Source: Sympetrum striolatum (Eukaryota > Arthropoda > Insecta > Odonata > Libellulidae). Taken from it: a stretch of 64,000 nt of DNA. The notes beneath the pieces were generated by a model. It did no database searches. It had not been told where the DNA came from and saw only the letters and a list, made by a program, of their open reading frames with translations. The translations under genes and the position numbers were made by a program. Below, piece by piece: positions 1 through 12,900 of this stretch. Numbering within the stretch: position 1 is the first letter of the stretch; each line of letters opens with the position of its first letter. The DNA is taken from assembly GCA_947579665.1 (NCBI GenBank), contig OX388347.1, positions 38,076,943 through 38,140,942 of the forward strand. The letters are read 5' to 3'.

Positions 1-584
1 CTTCACTGATATTATTTTGCCATCATTTATCAGTTTTCAATCTCGACTTCTCTGCGTGTCTGCCTTTGAATCTTTCTTTTCTTTTTTGAATTTATGTTTA
101 TTATTTAAGCATTTAGCGATGAAGGATCAATGATGGTTTTTGAAAATTGCTAAATTATTTAAAATACGCAATATTAAGGTCATTATAAATAATTTAGCAT
201 ATAATTGAAATGGTTGGAATGCATATAGCTGTTTTCTATCGACTCATTATATTTCACTGCTAAGATGATGCAAGTTAGATTATTTTGTTATCTCTATTTT
301 TTAAATAACCTCCTGTTATTTATGGCTAAAATGTGATCTTTAAAAGTATCCATGACCAAGTAAGATAAATTTAACTACAATTACATCAGTACAATCAAAC
401 TTATTTTAAAACTAATTTACTTAATTCTTCGCGGTATTGAAAATTTTCTTTAATTTCATTCACTCATAGTTTCCAGCCCAAGTTATTTTGTCTTATAATC
501 AGCTTAGAGACCTTAATTCATTTCCTAAAGGTTATCTTGGAACAGCATCCAACTAAATTTAATTTGAGCCATTTTTACGAGTTT
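1..584. other. AT-rich DNA, no gene seen
   Basis: Low-complexity AT-rich sequence with stop codons in all frames. I see no recognisable protein motif, RNA gene or repeat family member here. Confidence 0.6.
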
Positions 585-1140
585 CCCTCTCTCTGTGCTT
601 GTCTTCGCATTTATCGTGCACCTGTCAGAATGGCTGTCTGCTTCTTTGTGTCGTAAGCCTGTCTGTTTCTGTCTGTCTCTGCGGCAATCCCCTGTCTGCA
701 TTTTGGTCTTTCACAATCTGCATTCTTCCCCTTTCCTCTGTCCTAATGCATTTTCCCTTCCTTGCGCTCATTTCCCCATCACCCTTCTCTCCATCCTCCC
801 TCTGCCGGCCAAACTCAGCATCTCGCTCTATCCCCTTTAAGGACGTCGCCTCTTTCCCTCTCCGACTAATTCTCCTCTCCGCTATCAGTCCACTTTCCAT
901 TTCTTTCCTTCCCTTTATTTCGCCTCATTCGTCTCATCTTCTATTACTTTCTATGAGAGCAATTTTCTCATATCTTCCTTGCTCACTCACTGCGTCTTCA
1001 AGCCCTCTCGGACCTGTCTGTACTCTTTTCATTATCATCTTCCTTTCTCATTCCATCTCTCTTTCAGTGTCATTTATCTCATTTTCGAGTAGCCGATCTG
1101 AAGTATTTCCTTTTCATCTTGTCTTCATTTGTTTTCGCTG
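585..1140 (+). other. Pyrimidine-rich tract
   Basis: The + strand is dominated by C and T over about 550 bases (runs of ctctct, ttccct and tcctct), with few purines. The 182-residue and 81-residue open frames here, and the 91-residue frame on the other strand, are biased Ser/Leu/Pro/Phe or Arg/Glu/Lys strings. Those are what a polypyrimidine/polypurine duplex yields in translation, so I do not call a gene. It is the first of a recurring series of such tracts in this window. A gene desert of this kind could serve as a nucleosome-excluding or triplex-prone segment, but that is inference. Confidence 0.7.
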
Positions 1141-1424
1141 CGTATAATCTAATTGATGCCATGCATTTAAATGTTAACGTGACTATATTTATTGATGTAT
1201 CGCATACCTAGACTTATTGGTAGTGTATGTATATATTTTGTCCTGTTTCTTCTCATCTTTTTGTTACTAATATCGGTAGGTGTACGCAGATTTTTCACTC
1301 CCACCTTCAACGTAGGTTTTTTGCAAAGGATGATTATTTTTTCCTAAGATTTACTTAGATTTTTTACATGCACAATTTTTCTAATTTTTTATCTTGCTAT
1401 CTCTTTAATTCGATTATTATATAA
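1141..1424. other. AT-rich DNA, no gene seen
   Basis: AT-rich stretch with no recognised coding or RNA feature. It may include diverged 3' UTR of the LINE tail that follows, but no protein-coding remnant can be read. Confidence 0.5.
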
Positions 1425-1506
1425 TTTATGACGATGGGTTGGAGGGAAGAAGAGACTTTTGGCCTTAATCCCGCCCGAATAAAGATAATTTATTATTATT
1501 ATTATT
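1425..1506 (+). mobile_element. LINE/SINE 3' end with (TTA)n tail
   Basis: A G-rich segment (gatgggttggagggaag), then a CCCGCCCGAATAAAG block and a run of TTA units. An AATAAA signal followed by a short tandem tail is the usual 3' end of insect non-LTR retrotransposons. A similar layout occurs on the same strand near 31.0-31.09 kb (GGAGGAATAG, then AAAGACGGCA and TTA units). No coding remnant is legible upstream, so this is a strongly 5'-truncated copy or a SINE using the same tail. The clade cannot be assigned. Confidence 0.6.
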
Positions 1507-2503
1507 CTGTTAAATGTCTCCTCTTTCTCTTTAGAGCTTCCTTACTTCATGTTAATGACCGATTATTTTCCATCATCGCTGTTTATTAGCCATATGATCC
1601 TATATTTCTTATATTTTTCCCTTCTGCTCTTTTTCCGTATTAGTCTCTATAACCTCATCCACCAATGATTTTACTTTATACAAGGATATGAAATTCTTTA
1701 AGGAAATTAATATCGAATTTCCGAATGTGTTTTTGCTACTCTATGATTGATTAGCTAACCTGAGAGAAGCCATGTCTGTAGATCATAGATCATGATCTTT
1801 TCATAATTTTAACTGTCTTCAAATAATAGGTTTCAACAACTTGCTTCGATAAATAGCATGTTGACATCTGCACGAAGAATATGAAAATGAATGCTAAACC
1901 TTTTTTTTAAAGATGCTCTCATATTTTGGAAAACTCCTTATGTTCAGATGCTTGAATAAGAACTTCCAATTATTAAGAACGATTTTGCTATCTAGATAAT
2001 CACCGCGAATGTGAGCTAAACTGACATTTTTACAAAAAAATATCATGCCGTTCTTGGTTTCGAGCGCAGGATCTATCTTATGGTTGGGATCCAGATCTTT
2101 CCTTGAAGCTTCTCCATGGAAGATTGGAACGTTTGATTTGGAAAATATCAGCTTCTGCTTATACCACATACAGTTTTAGATCAAAGAAAATTCAAATTTT
2201 TACAAGTGAATGATTTTAATTTTCTTTTTAATATCTAAAAATCTTAGTGCTTCTGTCTAATGATAATGAAGATAAAGCATACCTTTACTTGTGGAATTTC
2301 TGTCTCTTTTATTTGAAAGGTTCCATAGATTCTTCACGTAAACTCTTCCTCCGTCCTTTGTCAACAGCACTTCGCTTAAATTCTCCAAGAATATATATGA
2401 ACGAACATTTCTTCTGAATTACGAGAACTACTACTCATACAAATTAATATTTTAGTGCAAAATTGCAAGTTATTTTATGAAATTGAAGTTTTTTAACCTC
2501 TTG
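1507..2503. other. AT-rich DNA, no gene seen
   Basis: No supportable feature. A 91-residue frame on the minus strand (1894-2169) matches no family I recognise and has no splice-site or codon-bias support. Confidence 0.5.
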
Positions 2504-2550
2504 CCAGAGATGGCTATGTCAGATATAGCCATCTCTGGCTATATCTGACA
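2504..2550. repeat. Two overlapping, mutually exclusive perfect hairpins
   Basis: Arms 2504-2517 (CCAGAGATGGCTAT) and 2525-2538 are perfect 14-bp reverse complements around a 7-nt loop. Arms 2517-2530 (TGTCAGATATAGCC) and 2537-2550 are also perfect 14-bp reverse complements around a 6-nt loop. The second arm of hairpin 1 overlaps hairpin 2, so only one can form at a time. This most simply arises by template switching or by an iterated palindromic duplication. The flanks carry no terminal repeats that would make it a known transposon end. Confidence 0.9.
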
Positions 2551-2847
2551 AATAGCATGTTATACTTTATGATTGCGTCCTGTTTTGCTCGCAAGAAATT
2601 TTCTATTTACTTAGAAGGAGATTTGATTGTCTGGTATATTCATATTTTGACTAAAATTAACTAAAAATATAGTGTCCATAAAATAAAAATAACAAGAGGG
2701 ATTTGATGGTTTCGTCCTTCAGTTGGTGGAAGATCATTATAAAAATAAAAATTTTAATTTAAAAAAAAATGAATATTTTAATTTATATACAACCACAAAA
2801 TTATCAATACAATTAGTCAATCAAAATCAAATTTAAATATTAGATCC
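2551..2847. other. Very AT-rich DNA, no gene seen
   Basis: A-rich and T-rich sequence with stop codons in every frame. No feature supported. Confidence 0.5.
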
Positions 2848-2947
2848 TTCTATAGAAAAATCTTAAGTAAAATAAAAAGAATAATGGATCTTTTTATTTT
2901 TAAAGGAAGGATATTTGTTGATGACATTTTAAGATTTTTCTATAGAA
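2848..2947. repeat. 100-bp MITE-like inverted repeat
   Basis: Positions 2848-2866 (TTCTATAGAAAAATCTTAA) and 2929-2947 are perfect 19-bp reverse complements separated by 62 bases of AT-rich sequence. Size and layout fit a very short foldback element or MITE remnant. Target-site duplications are not convincing, so the class is unassigned. Confidence 0.7.
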
Positions 2948-3199
2948 TTAACAATAATTATCTGTTACGGTTCAGCTTTTGTTGTATAAAACACAAGAAT
3001 ACAGTGAAATGAATAACAAACTGATATTTTCGACACTGAAGAAATTAAAAATCCCATCAGGCCGGTGGTTAAATTATTAAAATCTAACGTGCATAACTTT
3101 TCACTATAAATTTTCACTATCGACGTACAGGAAATATTCTTCTTCTATTAGTCAAAACTTGAGATATCCTGACTCCTCATCTCATCTTTTTCTTATTAA

Positions 3200-3500
3200 A
3201 GATTTATAGCCTGTCCCATTGTTTTTCTTAGTTCTTATCAGGTCATCTTTCAAAAATTTTCCCTCAGTTGCCCTTATCCTTCTCTACACAAACTCTTTTC
3301 TTTTACCTTTTATTCCATTTTCCCCCATTCTCTCCTTTCTTTCAGTCGCAGTCACAGCCCAACCTTCTCTCATTCGTCTTTCCTTTGTATCTCGCTCTAT
3401 CTCCGTAGCCCGCTATCTACCTCTCGTATCTCTTTGCAGTTCTTTCGCCTTCAAAGGAAGTTTTTCCCCCGTTCATAATAGCTCTCTTCTCGTTGCCCGG
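3200..3500 (+). other. Pyrimidine-rich tract
   Basis: A C/T-dominated + strand of the same type as 585-1140. The 140-residue open frame 3219-3641 is mostly Ser/Leu/Phe from this tract, so it is not called as a gene. It runs directly into a GC-richer segment (about 3530-3740) that carries a small GGAGAC/GTCTCC inverted repeat. Confidence 0.6.
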
Positions 3501-3740
3501 TCTTATTTATTTATTATCTATCTGACCTCCGGGGTCGACTTGGAGGAGACGAGACGGTCTCCCCGCCGAGAGGTCCGTGGTTCGCACAACGCCTCCGGCA
3601 CGCGTTTCTCATCGCTCAAAGTCGTCGATGCGTCAGCGTGAACGGCAACGCGATTCCAGAATGGAACTAAATCCCAAATAATCAATCATTTTCGCTCCGT
3701 ACCCTCCCCGCCGTCCCCTGCGCCGCGTGGGATCGCGATA

Positions 3741-5894
3741 AACGGTACCGGGTTGTCTATTTATATTCTTTGCCTGTCTATTTTCTATTCTCCCTTTCGC
3801 CATGCTATTTTCCAACTCTCTTACAGTCTATAAAGTTGTTAAGTTTTTTCTTAGCTACCCTGTAAAAAAGCTCCGATGTTAGGCAATGCGGTTTAATTTT
3901 CCGTGAAGGACGGTGTTAGTTTTCTTAGCTTTTTTAAGATGGAAGTTTATCCATGAATATTTCGTGAAATTCAATTAACGCAAGTTCTTATTTATAATAG
4001 GAGTTTGTGCTTCTTTTTCTAACGCTATAAATTTCTCCAAGAATAGGAATTTTTAACTTTAAAAATATGGTTAATTAAGTGCGACATATCAGATATTAAA
4101 ATATATTATTTTAAACGTCATACGACTGAGCATTACCTTTAATTGTTTCTTTGAGGTGTAAAAATTCCTATCAATTATCTACTCTTATTTTTTTCTTTCA
4201 TTTTGCTCTCATGTTTAATTCGGTTACCTTCGAATCAGGATGATGTTTACCTTTAATTTCAAGTAAAGATATCCTTGTAAAATGAATACCTAAGGCGAGA
4301 ACTATTAGAAATTACTAAAGGATTTGAGATAGTTGAGATTTTTAGAATAAATATTATGAATTATCCTGCCATTTTTGTTAACTTTGGTAGTAACGATTAC
4401 TGTACTCCTTAAATTTCTTCTTCTACTATAAAATTTATAAGAAATGTGGTAATATTTGACCAGAAATATAGCTAGATCGAGACATTAACCGTTGCCACCT
4501 GGTAACCATACCAAATTGCAGCTTATAGATTAAATAAATAAATTATTACATATACGTATTCTGTGTCCAATTAAACATTTATCTCGTTCATGACAGATAT
4601 TTTCTCTTAGTCATAGCCTCAGTATTTCATTACTTATTTATATATTTAATCAATGCCTAGTCCAGTATTTGTATTATTATGTTTTAATCAAAAAGTGGGT
4701 CTCATACATTAGATTAACTAAGAGGATCTCCTCAGAATAGTTAATTTGGCTAAAGCATCTGTAAACATAATTATTGTAAATCGATACAAGACTTACTTAG
4801 CGTTCATGTGCTTGGCTACCTCAAGCTTGAATTAAATCTTTTTGAATTAAAACGCTAACAGAAAAAGTAAAGTCAATCCTACACTCGAACCAGTAGATTC
4901 AGAGCATCTAAAGCTAGGAATTAGAAGAATTCTGTAGAATAATTAGAAGAATCTTGTAATATATTTCATTTGCAGCAACCAAACATTCTAACCAAAGCAT
5001 CAATTCAAAAGATACATTAATGAGCATCAGTTATAAGGGAACACTGTTTTATGATACTATTAATTATAGTTTTCATGTGGTTGTATTTCAGGGATTCTTC
5101 TCATTTAATTAGTGTCCCAATTAGTATCTTTCTGTTTGTATGTTTACTGTTTATTGAATTGGCGGATCCAATCAGTTATGGCTATTGTCTCTTCATTTGG
5201 CTTCTCAAGGTAAAATATTGTAAGATAAGACGAGTATTTCAAGCCAAACACCGAGACCGAAATATTTCCACAGTTACTAATTAGCTGTTGTACTTATCAA
5301 GGCAAAATGAAATTTAAATGATTCATAATGAGAAAATGAAGGCAGCGAAAAAAATTTAAACAAGTAATGAAAGAATAGAAGGAAGTAGTGTAAAGTCTTA
5401 GGCTTGTCTAAAAAAATAATCTAGTTTAAGGAAATTTGTAGATGCATTCGTGTAACACATCAAAGAGTTTATCTTAAGTAAGGTTTCTTGAGACCCAAAT
5501 TACTCATTCTCTGTAATTTTTTATGTCAAATCCATGTAACATTACATGTATTACAGTAAATATTCCCTCTAATTTCGTCGTTTTGATCTATGTAAATGTT
5601 CCCTATGAATTCGTCTGTTAATCTATGCAATGGTTCTGTATTTTTGTTTCTTATTCTATATTTTATAATATTGATTAATTTGTTGATTAGATTCATTTAC
5701 TGTCGTATAACGTCAGCTTTAATTAGCATCCTGATCTATGGCGATGTTTTTATAATAAAAAAATAATAAAATGTCGCATGTTCGATAATCATGGCTCATT
5801 TTGACAAATATCGATCGCGAATCTCTAAGAAAGCATAATTTCTGGCGCGGACGAACAAAAGTTAGCGGTAAATCATCCTCCGCGTATGCCCACC
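3741..5894. other. AT-rich DNA, no gene supported
   Basis: Stop-rich in all frames except a 77-residue hydrophobic frame at 5051-5284. That frame contains a possible acceptor (TTTCAG ending at 5091) and a weak donor (AAG/GTAAAA at 5209/5210). The branch region is poor and the peptide matches nothing I know, so it is not annotated as an exon. Confidence 0.5.
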
Positions 5895-6350
5895 GATTTC
5901 TTTCGCGATTTATATTCCCGTCTCCGCAACATTTTTATTTCCTTCCCGCCGAGTCTCAACCTTCGCTTTCTCCTTTAGTCTCATCTATCGACCCCTACCT
6001 CCCTTTATCGCCTCGCATTAATTCCCCCACCAACTCCTTCGCTTCACTTTCCTACGCATGCATACGTCATCGCATCTCCTCCCCCCACCCTCCCCCGCAA
6101 CATCCACTTTTCCCCTCTTGAAGGATTTAGGTGTTTTTTTGCTTCCTCTCTCTCTCTTCTCCCTATCTCTCCCACCCTCGCTATCGCTCCCTCGGTTTTA
6201 CCGCTCCCCTTCACTCTCTTCTCTCCCCAGGCAAACTGACGCCCTTCCCGTAGCTCCTTCCCGTTCCAGGCTCAACGCCACAGGCCTACCCGTCCGCCTC
6301 CCACCCGCATCCGACGTAGCTACCCTCTTTCTCCCCATTTATCTTTTTGC
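5895..6350 (+). other. Pyrimidine-rich tract
   Basis: Long C/T-biased tract (ctctctctcttctccc, cctccccccaccctccccc and similar). Overlapping open frames of 106 and 142 residues are composed largely of Pro/Ser/Leu and are artefacts of the base bias. Confidence 0.65.
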
Positions 6351-6603
6351 CTGTCTTAAAGTCTCCAGGAATATGCGGCAATGTATGCATCCAAATGGGT
6401 GGCGTTTTAATCTCGCCGAATTCTATTTATTCGGCATCCGTCTTCTCGCAGAAAGTATCGAAACCAAGAAGACCGTTATTTTCTGAGACTATTCCCCCGA
6501 TGATGGTTTTTTTCTGCGGGTGTTATGCTGGATGCTGTGCCTGATTCATTCAGAGGTCAAGAGATATTGTAAAATCATTAACTTTTAAGTTAGTTGCTCG
6601 TAA

Positions 6604-6890
6604 TGATAGATAGATAGATGGGCCCTTTATTGGCGAGATGGGCCTCTCTTCCACCTAACCTCGTATGTCGATAATATTTAAAGTTAACTAATTTATACAA
6701 AAAAAAACACAAAAAGAAAGAGTAGTGTGTGGGAAAAACTCTTTGCAACTGAAGGTTGACAAAAAACCCACGTTGCGAGAAAACACCCGCTGAGAAGAGG
6801 GGTGAAAACTTAGTTTTATAAAATAAATAAAAAACAATAAAACATATGCATAAAAAATGAGCAGTAAGATCCAATATATATGTATACAAA
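6604..6890 (-). mobile_element. Non-LTR retrotransposon 3' end with (ATCT)n tail
   Basis: Read on the minus strand, the segment ends GAGAGGCCCATCTCGCC, then AATAAAGGGCCC, then repeated ATCT units (the GATAGATAGATAG run at 6605-6620 on +). A polyadenylation signal followed directly by a short tandem tail is diagnostic of a LINE or LINE-mobilised SINE 3' end. The minus-strand 99-residue frame covering it has no reverse-transcriptase motif and is probably 3' UTR. The 5' boundary is uncertain. Confidence 0.6.
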
Positions 6891-6899
6891 AGAATTATT

Positions 6900-9880
6900 T
6901 ATGTAAATAACTTTAAAGAATATAAAATGAGCTATTGAGAGAGGTACAATATAATAACATTAAGCTTAATTTTTATAATTGTGGTAAAGTCTTAAAGCTA
7001 AGATAATTAAATTATTTATAATCATTTCTCATGCCGGAGGCGTTTGTAATGAACTAATTCTGAAGAGAATGTTTGCAGAAAAATATACCATCTTGGAAGG
7101 TTTTATATAATTTATTCAAGCGTATGATAGGCGAGCAAAATTTCTGCGTACCTAAATTAAAGGAAAAATATATAATTGGAACGTACTCAAGTTACTAGGA
7201 ATACGACCAAAAATCGATGCATGACTGCTGGAGAAAATACAAAATTTGCCTATATGTGATTGATGGATTCGATTCTATTCTATTCGGAATTAGCTGGTAG
7301 ATTCTTATGAGGAATTTGTCATCCTACGATTATTTCGGGATTCATGATGAATAAAGCTATAATGTAAATACATTAATAAGTTTAAATCAGCGAAATATAG
7401 AAAATGAAAGAAAATACGCAATGCTTAATACTATATGTTGTTATTGATAACATTTTCACATAACAAAGACCTCTCTCCCATCTTTTAACACTATTATTCA
7501 TATTTTTAATTACTCTAATTCTGAATCAGATAATTTTTATGTTGTATTTAATCTTGCTAGCAAAAAGAATTTTACTCATTATGACAGGGAAAGAATTAAT
7601 GTATAACTCGACTCCAATGCTTTTTCCGTTTTAATAACGTGTTTCTGGGAAGTTACGAATATTCCGCAAATCTCTAGATTCCTATCAATGTTGTATGTAT
7701 GTACATAATTTAATCCTCGTAACTTGAAATATAATCCACCATCTTTTTCATGAGCCCTTCGCCCCATCTATTTCATCATTATTTCTTTTCATCCCCTCGC
7801 ATCTGAATTGCACTAGGCGAAGGGAAAAATGGCACCGGGCTTCATATATTCAATCAATCAACTCTCCTTTCTTCGATCAAACTTAATCCATTTCCCTCTC
7901 TCCGCCCCCTTTTTAGTTTCGCCTCTCCGAAAACATCGCTCTTCGACTTAATACCAGCTTCTATCAATCCCTTTATATCGTGTCTTTCAATAGCCGTCGG
8001 TCCATAGCTGACATGAATGGATCTCTTTTTTCCATGTTAATTTTTAAAAAGAGCCTCATCTCACGACTTCTACGCATAGCCCTCCCTGGTTTTCTACATC
8101 TCCCGATGGCTAATATAAAGTAATTTCGCTTTCTTTGATTAAACTAGGAGCTATAAATTGTTTTGTTTGGTCTAAATCCGTGAGTTAGATTAGTTCATCA
8201 CCTGGTTTTTGTAATATCTCATTTCTATTAATTTTTCTCTTTAATGGTTCCATTCATTTTCACTTCTCTTCGATTCATTTTTGAAGTATTCAGTACCTTT
8301 CCCCTGAAATGATCGCATTCCTATAATAAGCATATAGCTGCAATTAGACTGTACAATTAGGTGGTGGTGTAACAAGAGTGCATACGTAATGCACAGATAT
8401 CTCTAAAGTATACAGCACGAAGGCCGTTTTGAACCCCCCTCTAGCTTTAATATTAACTACCATTAGCTAGAAGAGAGTAATGAGGCTAACTAGACAAAAT
8501 GAGGAGTGAGGTAGTTTGCCCTTGTTTTCCTCTCCAAGCCAGAATGCTATAAGCGGAAGATGTCTCCCTAAGTGAATCTCAAGGACTCTATGAGTTAGGT
8601 TTTCCTTAGCATTACATAAAGACAGATTGTTCAATATCACTCATATCTCAGTAACTTGCTTAGTAAAGCCATGAACAATATTAAGACAGAAAAATATTTT
8701 TTTTCTCTTTCCTGTTCGAAATGAAGAGTGAAAAATATTCCATTCCTCAAGATAGTATCTATAAGGTCTTTATTTTTGCGAGAATGAGACTGATAAGTCT
8801 CTTCTCCCATCTAATCTTCCGTCAATGGTATTATAAACATAAGTTGGGTGCAGGTGATAGAGATAGATATGGTAGCAGTTACAATGAACCGATGGAAAAC
8901 TGAATACTTAGGGTACTTATTGTCAGTCTACCTCAGTTAATAGAACATAGAATATATTATATAAATTTAGACTATCTAGACATTGGTAACTCTATTAATA
9001 CTCTAGTACTGCAATCTTCATGAAGTGCCATTACTGATGGGTCTGCTATATCAAGTTATTTTCCAATACTTGTGTATAGGTATATTATTTATAATTGATT
9101 CCACTCATGCTGATGAAGTTTACAATTAATTCATAAGGTAAGGATTTCCTAAATGTATAAATTAATGATGCCAACTATTCCAATTCATATCTGTAAGTTT
9201 CACAAGTAAAAACCCGCTTTACTTCTGACTTTTCCTTCGCATATATTTATAAGCTCTTGCTTATGGTCCCGCCTAAAGAATTCTGCACCCCTATCGCTCC
9301 ATCTGCGTCATTCTTCAAGAATCCTCAATTGATTCCCACGTGCGGACCTTCGGCCATTCTTGTGTTTCGACACTTCCCCTTTAAGAAAATATATTTATTT
9401 TGAATCGATCTTAGTTGCGGTTTACGCTTCCCAATTTAAGAGACTCCCGCGGAAAGTTTTCCTTTCTTCTTCTTTTTTTATCGACTTTCGCATCTTCAGC
9501 TCCCTCCGGCGGAGTTTTTTTCCGACTGATTTTTTTCTTTACTCTTCCCTCTCTCTCTCGGTTCTGTTTTCGTCTTCCTGCCTATGGGATTTTGAGGCAG
9601 TATATGGTTCTTTACAGCTTCCAGAAAGGTGATTATCATCTACAAACGTTACATACTTGTACATACTTCACAGCTGCAAATACTCTTATATATTTAATGT
9701 AGGCTTGAAATTTTGATCTTAAGATAACTGTTTGATTAAATTTATCTGAGCATTTTGAAACTTCCCGCGTTTAATTTTGATAGTGGACTGGAGCGAATGC
9801 GAATATAATTATTATGCGAGTATGATAGGATTGTATGTACTTCATAGTCGATTTTATCCCTATATTTTTTTTAGTTGACT
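6900..9880. other. AT-rich DNA with weak pyrimidine tracts, no gene seen
   Basis: Mostly AT-rich and stop-rich. Moderately pyrimidine-rich stretches lie near 7730-8060 and 9440-9590 (+). Several ORFs of 60-95 residues show no family motif. Nothing else is supported. Confidence 0.5.
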
Positions 9881-9950
9881 GGTCAACTGTTGACCTGACA
9901 GGAAACCTTAACCCCCTGCCACTCGCCGAAAGGCGGCTTGCAGGGTTCTT
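9881..9950 (+). repeat. Palindrome plus GNRA-capped hairpin, possible retroelement 3' end
   Basis: 9881-9895 is a perfect interrupted palindrome (GGTCAAC-T-GTTGACC). 9914-9945 folds into a stem of CCCTGC/GCAGGG plus an upper CGCC/GGCG stem closed by a GAAA tetraloop, with two or three internal mismatches. Compact GNRA-capped stems near the 3' end are known in several LINE families, where they serve reverse-transcriptase recognition. No coding remnant is legible upstream, so the assignment is inference. Confidence 0.4.
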
Positions 9951-12900
9951 ACATAGACAGTTTCATAAAATTTAATTTTAATTTACTTTAATGACACACA
10001 TGTTTCTCCTTTAGAAATTGTAAGTGCTCGAATCAATATGTATGCGTTTTCAATGTCAATTATTGTCAATAGACAATACTTTTCTTTTATTTACAACTAG
10101 TTTCCCCGATCATGTCGTTTGCTAGATTTTTTGGTTGTTATGTTATAACGAGATGCTTGTTTTCAAGTAAAAATAAGACTTACTTTCATACATTTTTATC
10201 GGACAACTTGACTGATAATAATCGGTTCTCGTTCGTGATGTAACTAATTCACATTCACGTATCGTGCAGATCAATTTATTTGAAGTATATAAAGTCAAAC
10301 AGTCTTCAATAAGGAAGGAAGATGAAATAACATTATACGAGTATTTAGCAGTAATGGACACTACCTAATCGAAAATTATATCGGAAAATAAGGAAAACAC
10401 AGAGATAAAACATTAAGCTTGTTGCAGATTATTTGGAGTTGATTCCAATTTTGAAGACACATATTCCGAATTTCTAAAACGTCTGAGATTATCCATATCA
10501 CATCACTTTTGTGAATTAAACCACTCATGGAAGTTAAAAGCTGTTTTCCTTGGTATCCTGTATCATATCAGTAGTTATGAATATTGATAAAACACATACC
10601 ATATCTTGTAAATATGCCATAACTTGTAAACATCTCTTAAAGAGAAAACTCTTAACTCTTAACTTTTCAATAGAGACAGAGCTTTTGCTTGAGTCAAGTA
10701 AGCGAGATGTATGTTATAAAAGACATCAATTTTCCTCAATGACATTTCCTGGAATATTTCAATACGAAAGTGTGGTTTTTCCTGACGGAAAAAGATTGCC
10801 CCGCCCCGCGAGCAAAAGGGTGTGTATAAATTATCTCGGAATAGACTGGATCATTTCTTTCAAAGGTACGCGAGGTTTTTTTTACCTCCTTACGCCCTAC
10901 ATTTGAGACGTTACGTGGTTCTAATAATAAAGAAAGATGGATGTTCTTTACCTGATTCATTGAGAAGCGATGTGGTACGGGGGTGATGCGTGTTCGGAAT
11001 TTCCAGGATTGCCTTTTTTCCTCCCTCCGGCCATTGCATGATATCTCTTTCTATTAGACCGGAGTCCAATTCTCGCATTCGCCCAGTGCTCGCACGTGCG
11101 TAGAGAACTGCTCGACGGAGAAGGAGCGAGCAATTTTTCTCCGGCCGCTCCATTTTTTCGTAATTAAACCCTTAAGAAGGTTCTTGTATCGACATGTGTG
11201 TGTGCCTCTGAAATATTTATGGTCACTTTAATCCACGACGTGCGATGGTTTTGATTTTAGAAGTGAATAATGGATGGAAGGAAAGACATCGACGCCTTGT
11301 GATTAACGATGGGGCAGCAGGAATTAGTTTCCCTTAATAAATATAAATTTTTCCTTGTACCTTTAAAACCATACATCATAATTCATTCCAAATATAGATC
11401 TTCAAAGCTTAAAACTAATTCTTAACGCAAGAGTATACGAGTCTTCGATCATTTTAATGGTACATATAGGATAAGAATAATTAATCGCTTTTATACATGG
11501 AGGAATAGTGGAAACTGCAATTTGAGAAAAGGGATATTTTATAAATTCAAGATTAAGCGCTACAAAATGAATATGATAGTAAACAACCGGGAAGGATCAA
11601 CTTACATAACTTGGGAAAATCTGAAAATTCGTAACAACAGAAAAATTCAATAGAGACTACTTTCGGTGTATCTTTAGGATAAACCTAAATTGTTCGTAAA
11701 TCTTCGAAATTTTAACGTAAATATAGAAACATTCATGAGAATATAATTTTGTCTTCAATTAAGTAAAAATGATGCAACTGGCCAATTTATTATTCTCACG
11801 AGTGATAAAACTTACTTAAAACTTACAGTCATTGGTAAATCCATCGGTTTAATTCAGAGAATTTTATTTATTTATATAGGTTACTACGCAGTCACCCTTT
11901 CCAAGTATTTTTTGTGAATAGTTCCATTATTTTTGTTTGTACAATATTTCTGAAAGGAAAGAATGGAAGTATCTAGGACAAACCCTCGGGCGCTAAGGTT
12001 AGACTTCAAAAATATTTTGGCTTCACACCGATCTTGAAATAATGCATCACTAATAAGTTAATGGGTATGATAAAAAGGGCCTGCAATGGAGAATGATAGT
12101 GATATTTTAAAATTCGTCGATAATTTATAATCTTAGGTGGGAAAGGTAGCCTATTGCCCGCGGATCGCAACCTTGCTCCTCGATGGTCCACTTAAAATTC
12201 CCTCCGCAAAATTAAGGTCGGGGAGGTTCTAAAGTCGGGTTCCGAGGGCAATCCTCGAAGTAGGAGATAGATAATTATTCGCATGACATTGAGGGAAAAT
12301 CCTCGCGGGTCATAGCTTCTCGCAGCGTCTGCACCGCGCTCGCCTGCATCACGCGAGGCCTTTGATTGGCTGTCCCACTTCGGCGGGCGGCCTATAGCCT
12401 CAGGGAGCATCACCGATGCATACCCGCTGCCTCTTTCTATCGCCTCCTCCCGACTGCCAACTCTTCCTCTCTCTCTCTTCTGGCCGCATTAGGAATAAAT
12501 CCTTCGCGGAGATTTGCGCAGGCGCCTTTAGAAAAATCTTCCCCTCCCGCGAGCTCGTCGGTGCCGGCCTTCCCCAGTCCGAGCGACGACCGTCCCGTTG
12601 GACGAAAAAACGTAATCGCGGATGTGAGCCGAAGACTGGTACAGAAGGATGGAGATTCAAAAAGAGGCACGGAAACGTTAACCGCTGGCCTGGATACGAA
12701 ACTTCGTCTGAGACTATGAGACGTGTAGTGATGAGACGGTATTTTCCAAAGTTGGAGAGGGAACGGTATTTTTTAATGATGTTTTGCGGCGCATCCCTGG
12801 GAATGTTTTGCAGGAATTACGTAATACTCTTATGAGAGTGGGATACTTTCGTTAAAATATTTCGATAATTTAAAAAATAATATTTTGATACTTAGAACCA

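Noticed and set aside
599..1147. 182-residue Ser/Leu-rich ORF
   Set aside because: Pure pyrimidine-tract artefact.
5092..5209. 118-nt exon-like segment with hydrophobic translation
   Set aside because: Acceptor and donor are weak, no branch-site match, and the peptide is unrecognised. Similar coincidences are expected in AT-rich DNA.
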